From: Pseudomonadota bacterium
Lineage (GTDB): Bacteria; Pseudomonadota; Alphaproteobacteria; Micropepsales; Micropepsaceae
DNA: 20,021 nt
NCBI GenBank assembly: GCA_021808875.1
Contig: JAKBAU010000026.1
Span: 1-20,021 of the forward strand
Direction: 5' to 3'
The position numbers and the translations under genes are program-made. The notes under the pieces were generated by a model. That model ran no database searches. It had not been told where the DNA came from and saw only the letters and a list, made by a program, of their open reading frames with translations. Of the stretch, positions 15,239 through 20,021 are shown one piece after another. Position 1 is the first letter of the stretch; every line of letters starts with the position of its first letter.

Positions 15239-15951
15239 GGCTTTTCTCCTTGCTGAATGCGATAGTTACGGACATCTTCGGCGAGCTCTACGAGCCACTC
15301 TTCCGCAATATCTCGTGATATAAGAAACTCGGCTGTCCGATAAAGATAATCGCGGTTTGTTCCCAAAACGCCTTCAGCTTCAGCGATCCGCCGCACCTGC
15401 TCGGACTGAGGTAATCCTCTCTCGTAGCGCGCATGATCGCGGCGCACAACAAAGCTCAGCATGCGGCACCGGCTCCCATCCGGGAATTCACCCATGAGCC
15501 ATTGAGCCTTGTAAGCACCGGAAATCATCTCCCGATACCACAGAACCTTTGTCTCGCTATCAAGATCGCGATTAAGGATACGATGGGCAATGCCCGTGCA
15601 GATCGTACCGGGCTCATGATCAAGAGCCAGCATCAAGCCAGGCCTTTCCGGAACGCCACGTCCTAGCGACAGCGTCAGGCAGAAACGTCGGGTGTGCTCT
15701 GCGATTCGGGCAATCCGGCTCTCGGACACCGTAATCGCGGGGTTCCACATCAGCGAACCGTAGCCAAACAGCCACAGGTCTTCACCACTGGTGATTGTCG
15801 CAAGCACAGCCTGACGCGACTGTTCGCGCTCCTGCTCGCTCATGGGCTCGGGCATGCCGCGCTGACGCATCATTGCCGCATAAATCTGGACGCGCTCCGC
15901 GGTAAAATCATCGCGCGTCAGCTGATGGGGACTTACACGGACATCAGACAA
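15235..15951 (-). CDS. chaC: ChaC-like gamma-glutamylcyclotransferase
   Basis: This 238-residue protein has the ChaC core: LWLFGYGSLMWNPAI (59-73) with the substrate-binding YGSL at 64-67, RRFCLTLSLGRGVPERPGLM (88-107), and a likely catalytic Glu141 in WYREM. ChaC enzymes split glutathione into 5-oxoproline and Cys-Gly. About 50 residues precede the core, and the C-terminal part (AEGVLGTNRDYLYRTAEFL) also fits ChaC. The gene overlaps the acyl-CoA synthetase stop by 8 bases and the MaoC start by 4, so it sits within the acyl-CoA operon, an unexpected partner. A glutathione role in handling reactive acyl-CoAs is possible but not shown. Confidence 0.9.
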   Translation of the reverse strand: MSDVRVSPHQLTRDDFTAERVQIYAAMMRQRGMPEPMSEQEREQSRQAVLATITSGEDLWLFGYGSLMWNPAITVSESRIARIAEHTRRFCLTLSLGRGVPERPGLMLALDHEPGTICTGIAHRILNRDLDSETKVLWYREMISGAYKAQWLMGEFPDGSRCRMLSFVVRRDHARYERGLPQSEQVRRIAEAEGVLGTNRDYLYRTAEFLISRDIAEEWLVELAEDVRNYRIQQGEKP

Positions 15952-17488
15952 TACGGCTATTCCTCTTGCCCCAATAACGATCCCGGATCAGTCTCTTGTA
16001 GAGCTTCCCGGTGGGGTGGCGCGGCAGTTCGCGCTCAAAATCGACAGCCCTGGGGCACTTGATACTCGCGAGATTCTGACGGCAGAACGTCATTAGTTCA
16101 TCAGCGAGTTCGGGACCGGCATCTTCCCAGCGCACAGGCTGTACGACAGCTCGCACCTCCTCACCGAATTCCTCATTGGGCACGCCAATAACCGCAACAT
16201 CTGCCACCTGCGGATGATTAATCAGCAGGTTTTCGGCTTCCTGGGGATAGATATTGACACCCCCGGAAATGATCATGAATGCCTTGCGATCGGTAAGATA
16301 GAGAAAACCGTCATCATCTAGGCGCCCAACGTCGCCAAGTGTTGACCAATTCGGATGGCGGGGGTGGCGAGCACTGGCCGTTTTTTCCGGATCGTTGTGA
16401 TACTCAAACTGGTTCTCGCTTTCGAAATAAATTGTGCCCTCCTCACCGTTCGGCACTTCGTTACCATCGTCATCACAAATATGTATTGGCCCCAGCAATG
16501 AGCGACCAACCGATCCTGGATGAGCGAGCCATTCGCGGCTACTGATGTAGCAGAACCCGTTTCCCTCTGTACCCGCATAGTACTCATGCAGGACTTCACC
16601 CCACCACTCGATCATCTTCCTCTTAACCTCAACAGGACAAGGAGCGGCAGCGTGGATTGCCGAACGCATCGAGGAAACATCATACTTAACCCGAACCTCC
16701 TCCGGCAGCTTCAGCATGCGTACGAACATTGTCGGTACCCACTGACTGATATTGGCCTTGTGCTTTTCAATTGCAGCCAGAGCGGCCTCAGCGTCAAAAT
16801 GCTCCATGACTACAACAGTGGCACCAATCCGATGCATGCTCATGCAGTAGCGTAAGGGTGCAGCGTGATAGAGCGGAGCCGGCGACAGGTAGATCGAATT
16901 CTCGCTTGCGCCGAAGAGAGCCACGACCAGTCCAAGCAGGGGACTAGGGGCGTCAATTGATTCCCCACTCAAGGCGTGGCGCACGCCTTTAGGCCGTCCG
17001 GTCGTACCTGAAGAATAGAGCATATCAGCCCCGGCAGTTTGATCGGCAATCGGTACTGCAGGCATCCGTGCCACTGCATCCTCATAAGAACGATAGCCTT
17101 CGACAACTCCGCCCAGCATGAATCGGTCAACCTCAGGCAGAAGTTCCACGAGTTCGGACGCGGTTGCGTGAAGAGAATGACTCGCGATCAGAACCTTGGC
17201 GCCACTGTCGCGAACGATGTACTCGACTTCACGGGCGGTCAGACGCGTCGAGATACAGGTATAATAGAGACCGGCGCGCTGAGCCGCCCAGCAAATCTCA
17301 AAGAAGCGGGGCGAATTGTCGGCGAACACTGCAATGCCATCGCCTGTCTCCAATCCCAGGGCGCGGAAAAGCTGCGCGCCCTGGTTCGAGCGGGCGTCAA
17401 GTTCGCGATAGGTCAGGGTTTGCCCGCTGGCTGCCATGATGACGGCAGGCTTGTCAGGCGTTTTGGCAGCAAAGATGGAAGGATGCAC
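15944..17488 (-). CDS. AMP-dependent acyl-CoA synthetase/ligase
   Basis: This enzyme activates a carboxylic acid with ATP and CoA to an acyl-CoA. Motifs in order: YSSGTTGRPKG (P-loop-like A3), EYYAGTEGNG (A5), TLGDVGRLDDDGFLYLTDR (A7), KAFMIISGGVNIYPQEAE (A8) and the catalytic Lys in HPTGKLYKR (A10). I prefer the GTG at 17486-17488: GAGAGG lies six bases upstream and the protein then begins HPSIFAAKTPDKPAV, as in relatives, giving 514 residues. An ATG at 17524 would add 12 residues but has no ribosome-binding site. It is the first gene of the overlapping synthetase / ChaC / MaoC operon, with the TetR gene just upstream. The exact substrate cannot be told. Confidence 0.9.
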   Translation of the reverse strand: MHPSIFAAKTPDKPAVIMAASGQTLTYRELDARSNQGAQLFRALGLETGDGIAVFADNSPRFFEICWAAQRAGLYYTCISTRLTAREVEYIVRDSGAKVLIASHSLHATASELVELLPEVDRFMLGGVVEGYRSYEDAVARMPAVPIADQTAGADMLYSSGTTGRPKGVRHALSGESIDAPSPLLGLVVALFGASENSIYLSPAPLYHAAPLRYCMSMHRIGATVVVMEHFDAEAALAAIEKHKANISQWVPTMFVRMLKLPEEVRVKYDVSSMRSAIHAAAPCPVEVKRKMIEWWGEVLHEYYAGTEGNGFCYISSREWLAHPGSVGRSLLGPIHICDDDGNEVPNGEEGTIYFESENQFEYHNDPEKTASARHPRHPNWSTLGDVGRLDDDGFLYLTDRKAFMIISGGVNIYPQEAENLLINHPQVADVAVIGVPNEEFGEEVRAVVQPVRWEDAGPELADELMTFCRQNLASIKCPRAVDFERELPRHPTGKLYKRLIRDRYWGKRNSRIV

Positions 17489-17581
17489 GTATGGCCTCTC
17501 TGCACAAATGGTGATCCCCGTCATCTAAGCGCGCGAAGCGGCACGGGTCAAAGCACAAGCGTAGCCTGACGCTGGGGCAGG

Positions 17582-18202
17582 TCACGATACCTTGACCGGA
17601 GCCGTCCCGGCGGCGAAATGACGGTCGAGCGCACCAATCAGCTCCGCCGGGGAAAATCCTAGCGCCTGGAGACGGCCGGACCGGGCCAGCACCGCAACGC
17701 CAGTAAGAGCTGCGGCAATCAGCACAATGTCGGCTTGGTCCTGCCGGCTATCATCCGGCGTCCCGCAGGCTTCCGCGAGGGCGCGCAATGCCGCGATCAA
17801 TCGCCCGTTAAACAGGCGTTCTGCGTCAGCTGTGCCCCCGGCAGACGGCAGCGCCGCCGCACCAGCCGCCATGGTTTCACTGTGCCGAAGCAGGTCGATA
17901 ACCACGCCCGCCGCCCGGCCTAACGCCGGAACCTCCCCGCGTAGCTCACGAAGGCCTCGCACCACTGCCCCGAGATCTTCCGCTGCCAACGCGATCAGGA
18001 GCTCATTCTTGTTCGCAAAGTACCCATATAGGGCCGCCGGCGCAAAACCGGCTTCGGCGGCAACGGCTCGCAAAGAGAGATTGGCCGCCCCCTCGCGCAC
18101 CGCCACCTGACGGGCGGCGGCAAGTATCGCCGCGCGGGTAAATTCCCGGGAACGGGCACGGCGCTCTGCACGAGACGCATTAATGGGGCTGGACGACACC
18201 AT
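17582..18202 (-). CDS. TetR-family transcriptional regulator
   Basis: The N-terminus holds the TetR DNA-binding domain: EFTRAAILAAARQVAVREGA, then LSLRAVAAEAGFAPAALYGY, then FANKNELLIALAAE. The rest is a helical ligand-binding domain typical of acyl-CoA or drug sensors, about 206 residues in all. ATG 18200-18202 is chosen; the frame is open to a TTG at 18232 and neither start has a well-spaced ribosome-binding site. It lies just upstream of and in the same direction as the acyl-CoA synthetase operon (94 bases apart), so it probably controls that operon, with an acyl-CoA as the likely signal (inferred). Confidence 0.88.
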   Translation of the reverse strand: MVSSSPINASRAERRARSREFTRAAILAAARQVAVREGAANLSLRAVAAEAGFAPAALYGYFANKNELLIALAAEDLGAVVRGLRELRGEVPALGRAAGVVIDLLRHSETMAAGAAALPSAGGTADAERLFNGRLIAALRALAEACGTPDDSRQDQADIVLIAAALTGVAVLARSGRLQALGFSPAELIGALDRHFAAGTAPVKVS

Positions 18203-18239
18203 CCTCAAAGCATAGCCCGATTCGCGGAGCAACCGCTTA

Positions 18240-18266
18240 GGCCCGCGACGCGACGCGCCGCGGGCC
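18240..18266. terminator. Strong GC hairpin after the small secreted protein gene
   Basis: GGCCCGCG (18240-18247) and CGCGGGCC (18259-18266) make a perfect 8-bp stem with an 11-base loop. It sits between the end of the secreted-protein gene and the TetR start, both on the minus strand. No T tract follows on the minus strand, so it may be an attenuating or mRNA-stabilising hairpin instead of a simple terminator. Confidence 0.4.
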
Positions 18267-18291
18267 CATTTACGTTATTCCATCGCTCGAC

Positions 18292-18678
18292 CTATTTGCC
18301 TGGATGCGCCTGCTTGAAGGCCACAATCTGGGCATTGAGCTGACCGCCCAGCTTTTCCTTTTCAGCCTGTACCGCATTGGCACGTGAATTCAATGCTGAA
18401 AGAATCGCCGGATCGATCGGCTTATGGTCGCTCGACTTCTTCGCAGCTGCCTCTTTCTTCTCAATTTGAGCACTGATGCAGCTTTGGAAATCATCCGCAG
18501 CTGACTGATAAATCTTGAAGTCGGCGATCGCGTCCTTCATCTGCTGCACAGTCGCAGTCGCACCATTGACCGCAATAACCGGAGGTACCGGTTCGGTGCA
18601 GGTGGCGGCAAGCACCGACGTCGACGCACCGACCAGAAATGCGGCTACCAAAGCCGTCCTTTTAACCAAGCTACCCAT
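18292..18678 (-). CDS. Small secreted protein of unknown function
   Basis: This 128-residue protein starts at ATG 18676-18678 with AGGAG six bases upstream; the frame is open to 18723 but that extension would spoil the signal peptide. Residues 1-19 form a signal peptide (MGSLVKRTALVAAFLVGAST, cleavage probably after VLA). The mature part has two Cys (in ATCTEPVPP and FQSCISAQ), which might form a disulfide, and a Lys/Ala-rich helical middle (IEKKEAAAKKSSDHKPIDPA) followed by another helix (ALNSRANAVQAEKEKLGGQL). I recognise no family. A periplasmic helical protein is the most that can be said. It stands alone between the methyltransferase and the TetR gene. Confidence 0.75.
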   Translation of the reverse strand: MGSLVKRTALVAAFLVGASTSVLAATCTEPVPPVIAVNGATATVQQMKDAIADFKIYQSAADDFQSCISAQIEKKEAAAKKSSDHKPIDPAILSALNSRANAVQAEKEKLGGQLNAQIVAFKQAHPGK

Positions 18679-18786
18679 TCGTTCTCCTGTTGCCCTGAGT
18701 GGCCGCGGATTGCCGCGCCCCAACGGGCGTGATCAAAGCACAAAGTTTACCGAATAATAAAGTCCCTGACAGCCTACCTGTGAATT

Positions 18787-19884
18787 TCAGCGCGCGCACA
18801 ACGCCACAGCGAAGCCGTCGACCGGCAGGCTCGCCTCGTTGCGCGGACTTGCCGCGAGGAAGCCAGCAAGATCAAGACCGGCATCGGCCGCGACGGCACG
18901 CAAATATTCTTCCGCATGACGCCAGCGCCGCTTCGGTCCCAGCTCGAACCCCCGCCCCTCAGCCTTTTCCACGGTAAAGAGAAAAAAGCCGCCTGGCTTG
19001 AGCCTGCCGCTCACACCTCCCAGTGTGGGCGCCAGATCACCCAGGTAGACGAGCGTATCCGCCGCCAAAATGAGGTCATAGGTGTGACCATCCGAGACGA
19101 GAAAGGACTCAATATCGGCGACCGCAAGGTTAGCGTAAAGACCACGATCTCGCGCCTTTGCGATCATCTGCGGCGAAAGATCAATTCCATCAATCCGGGC
19201 GGCAATATCGGCAAATGCGGCACCGACAAGGCCGGTACCACAGCCAAGGTCAAGGACCTCTAAGCCGTTGCGTCCGGGGACGACGAGTGCGAATAGATCC
19301 CGCAGGATTTCTGGTGCCCGATAGGCCAGTGATCCCAGCATGCGGGCGTCGTAGTCGGTACTGAATTGATCGAAGAGGTGCTGCACATAGCGCGCATTGG
19401 CTCGCGGCGCCTGCAGCATGGCGTTTGCTTCGGCGATTTTCTGGTCGAGAACGGCGGCAGGCTCGTAAGTATGCAATGAGGAAAATTCCGCAAGCGCGCG
19501 CCCACCTTCCCCCGCCTGGAGCCAAGCGGAACCAAGCATAAACCTTGCTTCATCCAGATCAGGGTCACAACGCAGCGCGCGCTGGAACTCGGCAATGGCC
19601 AAAGCTGGCTTGCCGGACGCCAGCAAGGCCTCCCCGAGCGACAAGGACACAACTGCTGCACCAGGATAAAGCTGCGTGGTATCCCTGGCCAGAATGAGTG
19701 CCCGTTCTACCTCGCCAGCTCCCAGGAGCGCTCGCGTCAGCAAAGTCCTTGCCAGAAGCCCTCCGCGCCCCTGCTGCAAAAGCGGGAGAAGCGTGTCGAT
19801 GACATCGCCAAAGCGCCCCTCTGCCAGGAGGGTTTTACCCCGAAAAACTGGATCCTCGTCAGCTTGCAAGAGTGCATTTGCCAT
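18787..19884 (-). CDS. TPR-containing class I SAM-dependent methyltransferase
   Basis: This 365-residue protein has tetratricopeptide-like helices in its first half (about residues 13-155; for example [20 protein letters not shown], then [20 protein letters not shown]) and a Rossmann methyltransferase in its second. SAM motif I is [13 protein letters not shown] at 210-222, the motif II acidic residue is in [10 protein letters not shown], and [12 protein letters not shown] (296-307) is a later core strand. The TPR part may choose a protein partner or substrate. The ATG start overlaps the end of the upstream MaoC-like gene by 26 bases, so they are probably cotranscribed. The substrate is unknown. 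Confidence 0.88.
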   Translation of the reverse strand: MANALLQADEDPVFRGKTLLAEGRFGDVIDTLLPLLQQGRGGLLARTLLTRALLGAGEVERALILARDTTQLYPGAAVVSLSLGEALLASGKPALAIAEFQRALRCDPDLDEARFMLGSAWLQAGEGGRALAEFSSLHTYEPAAVLDQKIAEANAMLQAPRANARYVQHLFDQFSTDYDARMLGSLAYRAPEILRDLFALVVPGRNGLEVLDLGCGTGLVGAAFADIAARIDGIDLSPQMIAKARDRGLYANLAVADIESFLVSDGHTYDLILAADTLVYLGDLAPTLGGVSGRLKPGGFFLFTVEKAEGRGFELGPKRRWRHAEEYLRAVAADAGLDLAGFLAASPRNEASLPVDGFAVALCAR

Positions 19885-20021
19885 TGTTGAGAACCACGAC
19901 GTCGCGTTCCTTGACCTTGGCCCGGAAAGATATCACCGCGCCATCCCGCCACATCTCGGTGACAATCGTTTCACCTGGAAACACTGGAGACGAGAAGCGC
20001 ACGTCGAATCCCGTAATCCCG
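19859..20021 (-). CDS. MaoC-like hydratase, C-terminal part (runs off window)
   Basis: The frame open at the right edge reads [20 protein letters not shown], then [20 protein letters not shown] and [13 protein letters not shown], ending at 19859-19861. This resembles the end of the hotdog domain in MaoC-like and multifunctional-enzyme hydratases (FDVRF..PVFPGE..TEMW). Only the last 53 residues are present. Its stop lies inside the methyltransferase gene, 26 bases past that start codon. With the other MaoC protein and the acyl-CoA synthetase it supports a fatty-acyl metabolic locus. Confidence 0.75.
   Translation of the reverse strand, partial: GITGFDVRFSSPVFPGETIVTEMWRDGAVISFRAKVKERDVVVLNNGKCTLAS

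Noticed and set aside
1..20021. CRISPR arrays, tRNA or rRNA genes
   Set aside because: No regularly spaced repeats and no cloverleaf or rRNA-like segments were seen on either strand by eye.

Overview
This window looks like a metal-resistance island in a GC-rich proteobacterium, most likely an alphaproteobacterium. That assignment is inferred from codon style and gene types; there is no rRNA or housekeeping marker to confirm it. The first 13.6 kb is accessory DNA littered with decayed mobile and defence genes. From 13.8 kb onward it reads like ordinary chromosomal metabolism.

Layout. 1-0.9 kb: the stub of an AbiEii-type toxin gene, then an apparently intact BrnT toxin with an XRE-type antitoxin and a palindrome at its start. 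0.9-1.44 kb: no recognisable content. 1.44-1.76 kb: a frameshifted P4-type integrase stub preceded by tandem and inverted 10-12 bp repeats. 1.77-3.1 kb: an IS3-family transposase broken by frameshifts, an in-frame amber codon and a deletion. 3.1-3.7 kb: an exported type I copper protein (cupredoxin). 3.7-4.8 kb: a decayed partial RND pump gene, paralogous to the intact one that follows.

5.0-12.3 kb is the core. On the minus strand is a tightly coupled outer-membrane factor / membrane-fusion protein / RND pump operon with ATGA overlaps. Divergent from it, on the plus strand, is a three-gene CnrY-CnrX-CnrH-like module (membrane anti-sigma, periplasmic metal sensor, ECF sigma), also coupled by GTGA overlaps. 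The sensor keeps the His-x3-His, Glu and His-x3-Met residues that bind Ni/Co in CnrX. The simplest reading is that periplasmic metal releases the sigma factor, which then turns on the divergent efflux operon and its own genes. The pump itself does not carry the usual heavy-metal TM4 signature, so its substrate is open.

12.4-13.6 kb: an IS630-family transposase stub abuts a large SNF2-type helicase pseudogene that has lost its N-terminal ATPase lobe. 13.8-20.0 kb: an HSL-family esterase, then on the minus strand an overlapping AMP-dependent acyl-CoA synthetase / ChaC-like cyclotransferase / MaoC hydratase operon, a TetR regulator, a small secreted protein of unknown function, a TPR-methyltransferase, and the end of another MaoC-like gene running off the window. 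The acyl-CoA genes and TetR together suggest a fatty-acid or aromatic-acid catabolic locus.
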